A stretch of DNA of 52,724 nucleotides from Candidatus Lutacidiplasma silvani (GTDB taxonomy: Archaea; Thermoplasmatota; Thermoplasmata; Lutacidiplasmatales; UBA184), in contig JAKIVZ010000015.1 in the NCBI GenBank assembly GCA_022750295.1, positions 1 to 52,724 of the forward strand. The letters run 5' to 3'. The notes under the pieces are model-generated. The model was given only the letters and a program-made list of their open reading frames with translations, made no database searches and was not told the origin of the DNA. This document shows positions 25,796 to 35,028 of the stretch, in pieces. The first letter of the stretch is position 1; each line of letters opens with the position of its first letter. Both the position numbers and the translations under genes were made by a program.

Positions 25796-25887
25796 CCCGC
25801 GGGTCGAGCCGTCCGAACCGGCGTTGGCGGGTGGGGCGACCCCTTGGGGGTTGAAGGGGGCCGAATCGTCGCTGGGCGGGCGAAGGA

Positions 25888-25961
25888 TGCCGCGGGCCGG
25901 GCTTGAACCGGCGGCTTCAAGATCTTCAGTCTTGCACTCTCCCAAACTGAGTTACCGCGGC
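25888..25961 (-). tRNA. tRNA-Phe (GAA)
   Basis: 74 bases on the minus strand. Acceptor arms GCCGCGG and CCGCGGC pair over 7 bases, followed by discriminator A. The anticodon stem CAAGA/TCTTG holds the loop CTGAAGA, giving anticodon GAA. The T arm contains GGTTCAAGCC. The CCA end is not encoded: the next bases on the minus strand are TCC. No intron is visible. A CATATA element lies about 30 bases upstream. Confidence 0.96.
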
Positions 25962-25988
25962 AGCCGGGCGCGCCGACTCCCCGGCGAG

Positions 25989-25994
25989 TATATG
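25989..25994 (-). promoter_or_regulatory. TATA element of tRNA-Phe
   Basis: CATATA on the minus strand lies 28-33 bases before the 5' end of the tRNA, in a short AT-rich patch of otherwise GC-rich DNA. Confidence 0.55.
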
Positions 25995-26116
25995 GGGCTG
26001 CCGTTCGGCGGTCGCGTGGGGTCCCCGGACCGAGGGGGTCCGACCCCGGTCCACGGAAGCTCCGAACGCGCGCGCTCGTGCGTTCTCACCGTCCCGGCCG
26101 GCCCCGGCGTCCCTCG

Positions 26117-26124
26117 AATTTATC
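26117..26124 (+). promoter_or_regulatory. TATA-like element of topA
   Basis: AATTTATC lies 31-38 bases upstream of the GTG start at 26155. It is the only AT-rich stretch in the 190-base gap between tRNA-Phe and topA. Confidence 0.5.
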
Positions 26125-26154
26125 TAGCCCGCGCGACCTCGATACGCTCCAACC

Positions 26155-28707
26155 GTGAACCGCACTCTCGTCGTCGCTGAGAAATTCAACACCGCGCTCC
26201 GCATCGCGATCGTCCTCTCGGACGGTCTCATGAAGCGGTCCCGGATCGAGGGGACGAACGTCTTCCGGTTCGAGCGGGAGGGGATCGAGTACGCGGTCGT
26301 CGGTCTCCGGGGCCATATCGTCGAGCTCGATTACCCGAAGGAGTTCGCCGACTGGTCGCTCGAGACGCTCCCGAAGCTCCTCGACGCCGAGCCGCTCAAG
26401 CGGGTCACCGCCGAAGGGATCGTCTCCACGCTCCAGGGGATGGTCCGGGAGTTCGACCGGGTGGTCATCGCGACCGACTTCGACCGGGAAGGCGAGCTGA
26501 TCGGCCTCGAGTGCCTCCAGCTCCTCCAGAAGATCCACCCTGACATCGAGGTCCGCCGGGTCCACTACAGCGCCCTCACCCGGGAGGAGATCGAGGGCGC
26601 GTTCGCGAAGATGGTCGACCTCGACCATGCGCTCGCCGAGGCCGCGGAGGCCCGCCAGGAGATCGACCTCCTGTGGGGCGCCCTCCTCACCCGGTTCCTC
26701 TCGATCACCGCCGAGCAGCGGGGCCGCAGTTTCCTCTCCGTCGGCCGGGTCCAGACTCCGACGCTCGCGCTCCTCGTCGAGCGCGACCAGGCGATCAAGG
26801 AGTTCGTCCCGACACCGTTCTGGAAGGTCGAGGCCGACGCCGAGCACGACGGGACCGCGTTCTCCCTCTCCCACGAACACGGGACGTTCGAGTCGAAGGG
26901 ACCGGCCGACGCGATCGTCGCCCGGCTCGAGGGGGTCACCTCGGGGAAGGTCCTCGAATACGCGGAGGAGCCAACCAAGCGCCGGCCGCCGATCCCATTC
27001 AGCACGACGCTGTTCGTCGCCGAGGCGACCCGGCAGGGTCTCGGCGCCGCCTACGCGATGCGGATCGCCGAGGACCTCTACACCCAGGGTCTGATCAGCT
27101 ACCCGCGGACGGACAACACCGTCTATCCCCGGGGGGTCGGCCTCCGCCCGCTCGTCGAGAAGTTCCTCACGACCCCGTTCCACGAGGCCGCGGAGTACGT
27201 CCTTACCCAGCCGTCGTTCCACCCGTCCCGCGGCCGGACCGAAACGACCGACCACCCCCCGATCTACCCGACCAGCGCCATCGACCCGGCGAAGCTGAAG
27301 CCGGATCACGCCCGGATGTACGAGCTCATCGTCCGACGGTTCCTCGCCACCGTGGCGCCCGACTCCACGGGGCTGGCGCGCACCACGAAGGTCGACCTCC
27401 AGACCGAGATGTTCCTCGGCAAGGGCCAGATTCTCGTCGAGCCGGGATGGTACCGGGTGTACCCCTACTCGAAGCCCGAGGAGAGCCCGATGCCCCCGCT
27501 CCCCGTCGGGGGGACGGTCGCCATCCGCGCCGTCCGGCTCGTCGAGGACCAGACCAAACCCCCGCGGCGGTTCACGCAGGGTTCGCTCATCCAGGAGATG
27601 GAACGGCTCGGGCTCGGGACGAAGTCGACGCGTCACGACGTCCTGCAGAAGCTGTTCGACCGGCACTACGTGACGCAGCGGGCGCTCGAACCGACGAGCA
27701 CCGGGATCGCGGTCACCGAGGCGCTGAAGGCCCACGCGCCGGTGATCACCCGGCCCGAGATGACCCACCGGCTCGAGGACGACATGGAACTCGTCGCTGA
27801 GTCGAAGAAACCGAAGGCCGAGGTGATCTCCGAATCGCGCGAGATGCTCCGCGAGGCGTACGAGCTGCTCACCCGGAACACCGAGGGGGTCAAGGCGACG
27901 ATCCGCGGCGCGCTCGACCGGCAGCGGTTCGTCGGCCCGTGCGCGAAGTGCGGCGGCGCGCTGCAGATCACGCGGAGCCCCCGCGGGGCGCGCTGGGTCC
28001 AGTGCGTCAACAACCCGGCGACGTGTCCGGTGAACTACGTACTTCCGTCCGCGGGGTTCATCGAGCCGGCGCCCGAGTTCCTGTGCGCGACGTGCCAGGT
28101 CCCCCGGGTCAAGATCACGTTCCGCGGCCAGCGTCCCGACCTCTACTGCATCAACCCGGAGTGTGCCGAGCACCACAAGGCGTTCCGGATCGGCGAATGC
28201 CCCTCGTGCCGGTCGCCGCTCGCCATCCGCTATTCATTCGCCGGCAACCGATTCGTCGGGTGCACGGGGTACCCGACCTGCAAGGTCACCTACCCGCTGC
28301 CCCAGCGCGGGAAGCTCGAGAAGGATCAGCCTCCGTGCCCCGTGTGCCGCGCCCCCGTCGTCACCGCGATCGAACGTGGCCGTCCCCCGTGGACCCTCTG
28401 CATCAATCCCGAGTGCCCCACCCGCAAGGAGAAGCAGGCGGAGCGGGAGGCGAAGGCCGCCGAACGAAAGAAGGCCGCAGCGGCGAAGACCCGCGCGAAG
28501 GCGAAGCGCCCGAAGGCGGCGTCTCCCGCGGACTCCGGGGCCCCTGCGGCCGAGGCTCCCGCCCCCTCCCCGACTCCCGTCTCGAAACCGAAGGCGAAGT
28601 CGGCCCGGGCCGCGAAGGCTCCGGCCCCGCGGGGCCGTCGACGCGAATCCGCCGAGGCCGGCGGGGAAGCCGCGCCACCCGCCGACGACGCCGCCGGCCC
28701 GGCGTAG
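26155..28707 (+). CDS. topA: DNA topoisomerase I (type IA) with multiple zinc ribbons
   Basis: 850 residues. The Toprim domain starts at LVVAEKFNTALRIA and carries the metal-binding IATDFDREGELIG. The catalytic Tyr is in GLISYPRTDNTVYP, residue 316. The C-terminal part (about 595-760) has four Cys pairs of topoisomerase zinc ribbons, for example CAKCGG, CATC, CPSC, CPVC and CINPEC. The last 90 residues are Lys/Ala/Pro-rich and probably disordered, contacting DNA. The enzyme relaxes negative supercoils and resolves single-strand intermediates. It starts with GTG at 26155 behind a TATA element. The AEKFNTA N-terminus varies from the common EKP motif. It lies next to the excision-repair genes uvrA and uvrC. 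Confidence 0.95.
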   Translation: MNRTLVVAEKFNTALRIAIVLSDGLMKRSRIEGTNVFRFEREGIEYAVVGLRGHIVELDYPKEFADWSLETLPKLLDAEPLKRVTAEGIVSTLQGMVREFDRVVIATDFDREGELIGLECLQLLQKIHPDIEVRRVHYSALTREEIEGAFAKMVDLDHALAEAAEARQEIDLLWGALLTRFLSITAEQRGRSFLSVGRVQTPTLALLVERDQAIKEFVPTPFWKVEADAEHDGTAFSLSHEHGTFESKGPADAIVARLEGVTSGKVLEYAEEPTKRRPPIPFSTTLFVAEATRQGLGAAYAMRIAEDLYTQGLISYPRTDNTVYPRGVGLRPLVEKFLTTPFHEAAEYVLTQPSFHPSRGRTETTDHPPIYPTSAIDPAKLKPDHARMYELIVRRFLATVAPDSTGLARTTKVDLQTEMFLGKGQILVEPGWYRVYPYSKPEESPMPPLPVGGTVAIRAVRLVEDQTKPPRRFTQGSLIQEMERLGLGTKSTRHDVLQKLFDRHYVTQRALEPTSTGIAVTEALKAHAPVITRPEMTHRLEDDMELVAESKKPKAEVISESREMLREAYELLTRNTEGVKATIRGALDRQRFVGPCAKCGGALQITRSPRGARWVQCVNNPATCPVNYVLPSAGFIEPAPEFLCATCQVPRVKITFRGQRPDLYCINPECAEHHKAFRIGECPSCRSPLAIRYSFAGNRFVGCTGYPTCKVTYPLPQRGKLEKDQPPCPVCRAPVVTAIERGRPPWTLCINPECPTRKEKQAEREAKAAERKKAAAAKTRAKAKRPKAASPADSGAPAAEAPAPSPTPVSKPKAKSARAAKAPAPRGRRRESAEAGGEAAPPADDAAGPA

Positions 28708-28789
28708 CCCGTTCGAACCCCAGCGCGACCCGGCGCCCGCCGATGAAACCTCGCCCTACGGGGGGCGTTTCGTTCCCTTCCGTCCCGCG

Positions 28790-28797
28790 TTAAATAC
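28790..28797 (+). promoter_or_regulatory. TATA element of the creatininase-family gene
   Basis: TTAAATAC lies 30-37 bases before the TTG start at 28827, in the 119-base gap after topA. Confidence 0.5.
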
Positions 28798-28826
28798 GCT
28801 CCGAGGGTCCGAACGCCGAGGAACCG

Positions 28827-29540
28827 TTGGCAGAGCTGCTCGAGCTGGATTCGCGGTCGTTCGAGCGCCGGCTCGCCGACCGACCGCTCGTGATCGTCCC
28901 CGTCGGCGCGCTCGAGGCCCACGGCCCCCACCTTCCGCTGGGCGCCGATCAGATCCAGGCCGAAGTCACCGCGCGGGCGCTCGCGGACCGGGTCGGGGCG
29001 ATCGTCGCGCCGACGATCCCGTACGGGGTCTGCTTCGGCGCCCGGAACTTTCCCGGCACGGTCGATGTGCCGATGGGCGTCTTCGCGCGGTACGTCGAGG
29101 CGGTCCTGAGCGACCTCGCCCGGCACGGGGTGACGAAGCTCCTCGTGCTCTCGGGCCACGCCGCGCGCGAGCACATCGCCGCGCTCCGCGGCGCGGCCGA
29201 CGCCACGATGCGGGCCGTTCCGTCGACGAAGGTGGCCGTCCTCAGCGACTACGACTTCGTGTACGAACGCCGGGGGCAGGACGCCCCGGTGAGCGACGGA
29301 CACGCCGGCCTCCTCGAAACGTCTCGCGTCCTCGCGATGCGGCCCGGTCTCGTCGGCGCCCAGCGTCCGTCGGGGGTCCGCGGCGGGTCCCCGTTCGTCC
29401 CCGGCCCGCCGTCGCCGTCCGATTGGTCGGAGAGCGTCGCGGGGGACACCCGCCCCGCCTCGGCCGAACTCGGCGCCCGGGTGCAAGCGTATGTGCTCGA
29501 CCGGCTCGAGGCGACGGTCCGCGAGCTGTGGACCGACTGA
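28827..29540 (+). CDS. Creatininase-family amidohydrolase, possible FAPy deformylase (ArfB-like)
   Basis: 237 residues from a TTG at 28827. The metal-binding set of the creatininase fold is visible: GALEAHGPHLPLGAD (Glu, His, Asp) near residue 28-42, LVLSGHAAREH near 108 and DGHAGLLETS near 152. The family includes creatininase, the mycofactocin protein MftE, and archaeal ArfB, which deformylates the first GTP-derived intermediate of riboflavin and F420 synthesis. ArfB or an uncharacterised relative is more likely in an archaeon, but this cannot be decided here. The usual N-G-H-G-G-N near 110 is replaced by S-G-H-A-A-R. uvrA begins 10 bases after its stop, so the genes are co-transcribed. Confidence 0.85.
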   Translation: MAELLELDSRSFERRLADRPLVIVPVGALEAHGPHLPLGADQIQAEVTARALADRVGAIVAPTIPYGVCFGARNFPGTVDVPMGVFARYVEAVLSDLARHGVTKLLVLSGHAAREHIAALRGAADATMRAVPSTKVAVLSDYDFVYERRGQDAPVSDGHAGLLETSRVLAMRPGLVGAQRPSGVRGGSPFVPGPPSPSDWSESVAGDTRPASAELGARVQAYVLDRLEATVRELWTD

Positions 29541-29550
29541 ACGAGGCCGC

Positions 29551-32409
29551 ATGGTCGCAAAACCACCGACGGAGCCTCGACCGGACGACGCGATCCGGAT
29601 CCGCGGCGCCCGCCAGCACAACCTGAAGAACGTCAACCTGGACCTGCCGCGGAACCGGTTCATCGTCATCACCGGCGTCTCCGGCTCCGGCAAGTCGTCG
29701 CTCGCGTTCGACACGTTGTATGCGGAGGGCCAGCGGCGGTACATCGAGAGCCTCTCCGCCTACGCGCGCCAGTTCCTCGGCCAGATGGACAAGCCGGACG
29801 TCGACGCGATCGAGGGGCTCTCGCCCGCGATCGCGATCGAGCAGCGGGCCGGCAGCCGAAACCCGCGCTCGACCGTCGGAACCGTCACCGAGGTCCACGA
29901 CTACCTCCGGCTCCTCTACGCCCGGATCGGCGTCCCGCACTGCCCCAACGACGGGGAGGAGATCGCGCCGCAGTCGGTCGACCGGATCGTCGCCGCCGTG
30001 CAGGAGCGGGCGAAGGGCGAGAAGGTCGACGTCCTCGCCCCCGTCGTCCGCGGGATGAAGGGCGAACAGCGCGACGTCATCGAGCGGCTCCGGCGGGAGG
30101 GGTACCGGCGCGCGGTCGTCGACGGCGTCGAGGTCCGGCTGGGGAGTTCCGAGCTCCGTCTCGAGAAGAACAAGAAGCACACGATCGAGGTCGTCGTCGA
30201 CACCCTCGAGGCGTCCGAAGAGGAGGCGACCCGCCTCGCCGAGGCGGTCACCCTCGCCCGGGACCTCGCCGACGGCCTCGTGATCCTCCGACGGTCCGGC
30301 GGACGGCGGGAGTCGTTCTCCAGCCGGCGGGCGTGCCCGGTGTGCGGGTTCTCCATCGAGGAGCTCACCCCCCGGATGTTCTCGTTCAACAATCCGTTCG
30401 GGGCGTGTCCGGAGTGCTCGGGGATCGGCGCGACGCTCCACGCCGACCCGACGCTCATCGTGCCGGACAAGTCGAAGCCGCTCGCGAAGGCGATCGCGGT
30501 CTGGGGACTGACGCCCGAGCGGGACGCGCTCGAACGATTCGGCAAGGCGTTCGACTTCGACGTCGACCATCCGGTGAGCGAGCTCTCCGAGAAGGGGTGG
30601 AAGGCGATGTTCTACGGCTCCGACGCGCCGGTCGGCGGCACGGGCCGGTGGTCGAGCTACTGGTGGCACGGCGGGTGGCTCAAGGAGGGGCTCGTCGCCG
30701 CGGTCGAGCGCCGTTGGAAGGCGACGAAGAGCGAGAGCGCGAAGGAGTACTACCTCGGTTTCATGACGTTCACGCCGTGCCGCGCGTGCGGCGGCCGGCG
30801 CCTGAAACCGGCGAGCCTCGGCGTCACCGTGATGGGCCGCTCGATCGCCGAGCTCTCGGCGATGAGCGTGGAGGAGCTCCTCCAGCGGGTCGAGACGCTG
30901 AAACTTTCGGAGAAGGACGAACAGATCGTCGGGCAGGTCCGCAAGGAGATCCGCTCCCGCCTCGGGTTCCTCGTGAACGTCGGCCTCACGTACCTCTCGC
31001 TCGACCGTGCGTCGGCGACCCTTTCGGGCGGCGAAGCGGAGCGGATCGCGCTCGCGACCCAGATCGGTTCGGGGCTCGTCGGGGTCCTCTACATCCTCGA
31101 CGAGCCGTCGATCGGGCTCCACCCCCGTGACCACGAGCGGCTCCTCGCCACGCTCGAGACGCTCCGGGACCTCGGGAACACGCTCCTCGTCGTCGAGCAC
31201 GACGAGATGACGATGCGTCGCGCCGACTGGCTCGTCGACCTCGGTCCGGGGGCCGGGCGCCTGGGCGGCGAGGTCCTGTACGCCGGGGTTCCCGACGCGA
31301 TCGGGCGGGCGCCGCGCTCGCTGACCGGTGCGTTCCTCTCCGGCCGTCGGTCGATCGCGGTACCGGAGCGTCGCGTGAGCCCGACGGCCCGGTGGCTCGT
31401 CCTCCACGGGCCCCGGGAGAACAATCTGAAGGGGGAGGACGTCAAGATCCCGCTCGGGACGCTGACGGCCATCTCCGGGGTCTCCGGGAGCGGCAAGTCG
31501 ACCCTCCTCACCGAGCTCGTCTACAAGGCGGTCCGACGCCACCTCGGGCTGTCGCGCGAAGTTCCCGGGAAGCACGATTTCATCGAAGGGATCGACCAGA
31601 TCGACCGGGTCCTCCTGATCGACCAGTCGCCGATCGGCCGAACGCCGCGGAGCAATCCGGCGACGTACACCGGGGTCATGACCCCGATCCGGGAACTCTA
31701 CTCGGGGCTCCCCGAGGCGAAGGCCCGGGGGTTCGGCCCGGGCCGGTTCAGCTTCAACGTCGCGGGCGGCCGGTGCGAGGCGTGCGAGGGCGACGGCGTC
31801 ATCCGCTACGAGATGCACTTCCTGCCCGACGTCTACGTCGTCTGCGAGGAGTGCGGCGGGAAGCGGTTCAACGCCGAGACGCTCCAGGTCCTGTTCAAGG
31901 GGAAGTCGATCGCCGACGTCCTCGCGCTGACCGTCGAGGAAGGGCTCGCGTTCTTCGCCCACCACCGCCGGATCGCGTCCCGGCTCCAGCTGCTGGTCGA
32001 CGTCGGGCTCGGGTACATCTCCCTCGGGCAGAGCGCGACGACCCTCTCCGGCGGCGAGGCGCAGCGGATCAAGATCGCCTTCGAGCTTGCGAAGACCCCC
32101 ACCGGCCGCACCCTCTACCTCCTCGACGAGCCGACGACCGGGCTCCATTTCGCCGACGTCGAGCGGCTCCTCGAGGTCCTCCATCGGCTCCGCGAGGGCG
32201 GGAACACCGTCGTGGTCATCGAGCACAACCTCGACGTGCTGAAATGCGCCGACTGGCTCATCGACTTGGGCCCGGAAGGCGGCGCCGCCGGGGGTCACAT
32301 CATCGCCGCCGGTCCCCCCGAGCAGGTCGCGCGCATCCGGGGCTCCTACACGGGACGATTCCTCGCCCCGCTCCTCGCGCCCCCGGCTCTGGCGGCGCCC
32401 CGACGATGA
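29551..32409 (+). CDS. uvrA: Excinuclease ABC subunit A
   Basis: 952 residues, the usual size. Two ABC ATPase modules: Walker A at GVSGSGKSS (near 40) and again GVSGSGKST (near 648). Signature motifs are LSGGEAERI and LSGGEAQRI. Walker B sequences are YILDEPSIGLHPRD and YLLDEPTTGLHFAD. Zinc modules include CPVCGF/CPECSG, CRACGG, and CEACEGDG/CEECGG. It recognises bulky or distorting DNA lesions. Excision repair by Uvr proteins is patchy in archaea and usually taken as acquired from bacteria. The ATG at 29551 gives the canonical start. Its stop overlaps the uvrC start (ATGA). uvrB is not in this window. Confidence 0.97.
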   Translation: MVAKPPTEPRPDDAIRIRGARQHNLKNVNLDLPRNRFIVITGVSGSGKSSLAFDTLYAEGQRRYIESLSAYARQFLGQMDKPDVDAIEGLSPAIAIEQRAGSRNPRSTVGTVTEVHDYLRLLYARIGVPHCPNDGEEIAPQSVDRIVAAVQERAKGEKVDVLAPVVRGMKGEQRDVIERLRREGYRRAVVDGVEVRLGSSELRLEKNKKHTIEVVVDTLEASEEEATRLAEAVTLARDLADGLVILRRSGGRRESFSSRRACPVCGFSIEELTPRMFSFNNPFGACPECSGIGATLHADPTLIVPDKSKPLAKAIAVWGLTPERDALERFGKAFDFDVDHPVSELSEKGWKAMFYGSDAPVGGTGRWSSYWWHGGWLKEGLVAAVERRWKATKSESAKEYYLGFMTFTPCRACGGRRLKPASLGVTVMGRSIAELSAMSVEELLQRVETLKLSEKDEQIVGQVRKEIRSRLGFLVNVGLTYLSLDRASATLSGGEAERIALATQIGSGLVGVLYILDEPSIGLHPRDHERLLATLETLRDLGNTLLVVEHDEMTMRRADWLVDLGPGAGRLGGEVLYAGVPDAIGRAPRSLTGAFLSGRRSIAVPERRVSPTARWLVLHGPRENNLKGEDVKIPLGTLTAISGVSGSGKSTLLTELVYKAVRRHLGLSREVPGKHDFIEGIDQIDRVLLIDQSPIGRTPRSNPATYTGVMTPIRELYSGLPEAKARGFGPGRFSFNVAGGRCEACEGDGVIRYEMHFLPDVYVVCEECGGKRFNAETLQVLFKGKSIADVLALTVEEGLAFFAHHRRIASRLQLLVDVGLGYISLGQSATTLSGGEAQRIKIAFELAKTPTGRTLYLLDEPTTGLHFADVERLLEVLHRLREGGNTVVVIEHNLDVLKCADWLIDLGPEGGAAGGHIIAAGPPEQVARIRGSYTGRFLAPLLAPPALAAPRR

Positions 32410-34142
32410 GCGGCCCGACGCCCGGCCCGGCCGGGTTCGTGCCCGCGAGCGAGCTCCGCGCCGCGGACGCCGACCGATTCCACCCCGGCCCGTCGACCCC
32501 GGGCGTCTACCTGTTCCGCTCGCCCCGTGGCGAGGTCGTCTACGTCGGGAAGGCGCTCCGGCTCCGGCGCCGGATCCTCGACCACCTCCACGCCCGCGTC
32601 GAGATCGACGGATCGATCCTCGCCCGGAGCGGCTCGGTCGAGTTCGTGCCGACCGTGACCGAGCGGGAGGCGCTCCTCCTCGAGGCGAGCCTGGTGAAGC
32701 AGTACCAGCCGCCGTGCAACACGCTCCTGAAGGACGACAAGAGCTACCCGTACCTCGCCGTCACCGTCGGCGAGGCGTTCCCCCGGGTCCTCCTCGTGCG
32801 ACGGCCCCGGCGCTCGAGCCGCTACCTCCTGTTCGGGCCGTACACGAGCGCGCGCGAGGCGCGGAGCGTCGCCCAGCTCCTCACCGAGACATTCCGGCTC
32901 CGCCGGTGCGTTCGGCTTCCGAAGCGCGAATGCCTGTACTACCACATCGGCGCCTGTCCGGCGCCGTGCATCGGCGCCATCGGGATCGACGCCTACCAGG
33001 AGCAGGTCGACGGCGCGGTGCGGGCGCTGAAGCGCCACGGCGACGGCCTCGCCCCGGCGCTCGCGACGGAGATGGCGCGGGCCGCGGCGGCGGAAGAGTT
33101 CGAGCGGGCCGCGTTGCTGCGCGACGCGCTCGAGGGGTTCAAGGCGCTCACCGAGCGGCAGCGGGTCGTGGGGCCGGGGGCCGGCCGGGCCGACTTCGTC
33201 GCGCTCGCCTACCCGAACGATCCCGCGACCCTCCGCATCGCGGTCGGGCTCCTCCACGTCGTCGACGGCGAGGTCCGGGGCACCGAGCCGCATCTCCTCG
33301 CCGTCCCCGCCGACGACGTCCCGGAGCCGGGGGAGCTCTTGCGCCAGTTCCTGACGCAGTACTACGGGGAGCGGCTGATCGTCCCCGACCGGATCTACAT
33401 CCAGGGGCCCCGACCGGACGGGGTCGACGACGTCGTCGACTGGCTCGAGGGGGAGCGGGGGATTCCGGTCAGCTTCCGTCCGACCGGCCACCCGGCCGCC
33501 CTCGCGGGACTCGCCGAGCGGCTCGCCCGGGCGACCGTCGAACAGGTCGTCGTCCGCGCGCCCCCGCGCGACGTCCTCGTCGCGGTCCAGCGGCTCCTGA
33601 ACCTCCCGACGCTGCCGAACCGGATCGAGGGGATCGACATCTCGATCTTCCAGGGGTCCGAGGGGGTCGCCTCGGTCGTCGTCTTCGAGCGGGGGGCCCC
33701 CGCGAAATCGGAGTACCGGCGCTACAAGATCCGGACCGTCGAGGGGACGAACGACTTCGCGAGCATCGCCGAGGTCGTCCGGAGGAGATTTGAACGGCGC
33801 GCCGAAGAGGGGGAGCCGTTGCCGGACGTCCTCCTCATCGACGGGGGCCGCGGGCAACTCGCCGCCGCGATGGAGGTGCTGAAGGACCTCCACCTCGACG
33901 AGCGGATCCCGACGATCGGGCTCGCCAAGCGGGAGGAAGAAGTGTACCTTCCCGACCGGGCCGAGCCGCTCAAGCCGAACAAGAACGCGCCCCCGATGCT
34001 GCTGCTCCGGTCGGTCCGGGACGAGGCCCACCGGTTCGCGGTGACGTACCACCGGACGCGCCGGCGGATGCGCCTGCGCGAGGAGTTCGACGACGCCCGT
34101 CGGGCTACTTCGCGTTCTTCGCGCGGTCCGGCGTCCCGATGA
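32406..34142 (+). CDS. uvrC: Excinuclease ABC subunit C, without the C-terminal helix-hairpin-helix domain
   Basis: 578 residues. The GIY-YIG nuclease domain (PGVYLFRSPRGEVVYVGKAL) is at about 29-110, followed by a Cys cluster (CLYYHIGACPAPC), a UVR helix pair (AAAEEFERAALLRDALEGF) and the RNase H-like nuclease domain (GIDISIFQGSEGVAS, LLIDGGRGQLAAAM, RDEAHRFAVTYHR, carrying Asp, Asp and His). UvrC normally ends in a tandem helix-hairpin-helix domain of about 60 residues; here it stops about 25 residues after RDEAHRF. The ATG overlaps the uvrA TGA. The last 38 bases overlap psmA on the other strand, which fixes the short end. It makes the 3' and 5' incisions around the lesion. Confidence 0.95.
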   Translation: MSGPTPGPAGFVPASELRAADADRFHPGPSTPGVYLFRSPRGEVVYVGKALRLRRRILDHLHARVEIDGSILARSGSVEFVPTVTEREALLLEASLVKQYQPPCNTLLKDDKSYPYLAVTVGEAFPRVLLVRRPRRSSRYLLFGPYTSAREARSVAQLLTETFRLRRCVRLPKRECLYYHIGACPAPCIGAIGIDAYQEQVDGAVRALKRHGDGLAPALATEMARAAAAEEFERAALLRDALEGFKALTERQRVVGPGAGRADFVALAYPNDPATLRIAVGLLHVVDGEVRGTEPHLLAVPADDVPEPGELLRQFLTQYYGERLIVPDRIYIQGPRPDGVDDVVDWLEGERGIPVSFRPTGHPAALAGLAERLARATVEQVVVRAPPRDVLVAVQRLLNLPTLPNRIEGIDISIFQGSEGVASVVVFERGAPAKSEYRRYKIRTVEGTNDFASIAEVVRRRFERRAEEGEPLPDVLLIDGGRGQLAAAMEVLKDLHLDERIPTIGLAKREEEVYLPDRAEPLKPNKNAPPMLLLRSVRDEAHRFAVTYHRTRRRMRLREEFDDARRATSRSSRGPASR

Positions 34143-34863
34143 ACGGCATCCCCTGGACACGACGGGCGACCTCGGAGGGCGCGAGCCGCCGAAGCTCCGC
34201 TTCGGGCTCCAGGATCGCGACGTCGAGCGCCTCGGGCGGGAACGGGGAAGGGGACCCCTCCGCGACGGCCTGGACGGCGAGCTTGAACGCGGCTTCCTCG
34301 TTCCGGTCGCCGACGATCTTCTCTTCGAGGAAATCGGCGACGGCGCGGCGGTTGCGGCCGATCGCGTAGGCCTTCCAACCGATCGTCGCCCCGCTCGGGT
34401 CGAGTTCGACGAGCCCCGGGACGCGCCCCGAGAATCCTCCGAGGAGGAGGGACACCGCGAACGGACGGGTGCCGCCGAACTGGGTGAACTGCTGCAGGTG
34501 ACCGCCCAAGGCGTGGGCGAGGAGCGAGTAAGGGGCGGCTTCCCCGAAGGTGATCCGGTGGCGCTGTGCCTCGAGACGGAGGAATTCCACGAGGACCCGG
34601 GAATCGGCGATGAGGCCGGCCGTGACGCAGCCGAGGCCGGCGTCGATGGCGAAGCTCTTCTCGATCGAGCCCGCCTCCGCGAGCGAGCTGACGGGGAGGT
34701 TCCGGTACGCCACAAAGACGATCCCGGAGTCGTACGTCACCGCGACCGCGGTGCCGCCCATCTGAATCGCTTGGAGCGCGTACTCCACCTGGAACAGCCG
34801 ACCGTCCGGGGAGAAGACGGTGCTCGCGCGGTCGTACGCCATTTGACCCGGTTGCATCTCCAT
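34105..34863 (-). CDS. psmA: Proteasome alpha subunit
   Basis: 252 residues. The alpha-type N-terminus YDRASTVFSPDGRLFQVEYALQA is the family signature, including the YDR gate residues. QRHRITFGEAAPYSLLAHALGG, GWKAYAIGRNRRAVADFLEEK and ALDVAILEPEAELRRL follow the family pattern. The ATG at 34863 gives a short leading sequence before AYDR. It forms the outer seven-member rings of the 20S proteasome; no beta subunit is in this window. Its 3' end overlaps uvrC by 38 bases. A weak CTCAAATC element lies about 45 bases upstream on the minus strand. Confidence 0.97.
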   Translation of the reverse strand: MEMQPGQMAYDRASTVFSPDGRLFQVEYALQAIQMGGTAVAVTYDSGIVFVAYRNLPVSSLAEAGSIEKSFAIDAGLGCVTAGLIADSRVLVEFLRLEAQRHRITFGEAAPYSLLAHALGGHLQQFTQFGGTRPFAVSLLLGGFSGRVPGLVELDPSGATIGWKAYAIGRNRRAVADFLEEKIVGDRNEEAAFKLAVQAVAEGSPSPFPPEALDVAILEPEAELRRLAPSEVARRVQGMPFIGTPDRAKNAK

Positions 34864-35028
34864 TCGACTCGCACGCCTCCAGAAACGCTCGCGCCCAGAC
34901 AGGTGCCCGATTTGAGCGTTCCGTGGGTGGTTGCGTCGGGCTCACCACCTACCGGGGGCGCCGGCCGCGTTCGCCCGAGCCACCCCGGCAACGCTCAAGA
35001 GCGGAGCGCCCGGTGGGCCGAGTCCCCC

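Noticed and set aside
25796-25945. N-terminal extension of the GNAT gene
   Set aside because: It would run through the tRNA-Phe gene (25888-25961), so it is non-coding read-through of the frame.
26086-28176. Open frame of about 700 codons opposite topA
   Set aside because: Antisense shadow of topoisomerase I, no motif.
29242-32298. Open frame of about 1000 codons opposite uvrA
   Set aside because: It is Arg/Asp/Glu/Pro-rich antisense of a conserved gene; GC-rich third positions keep such frames open. No domain is visible.
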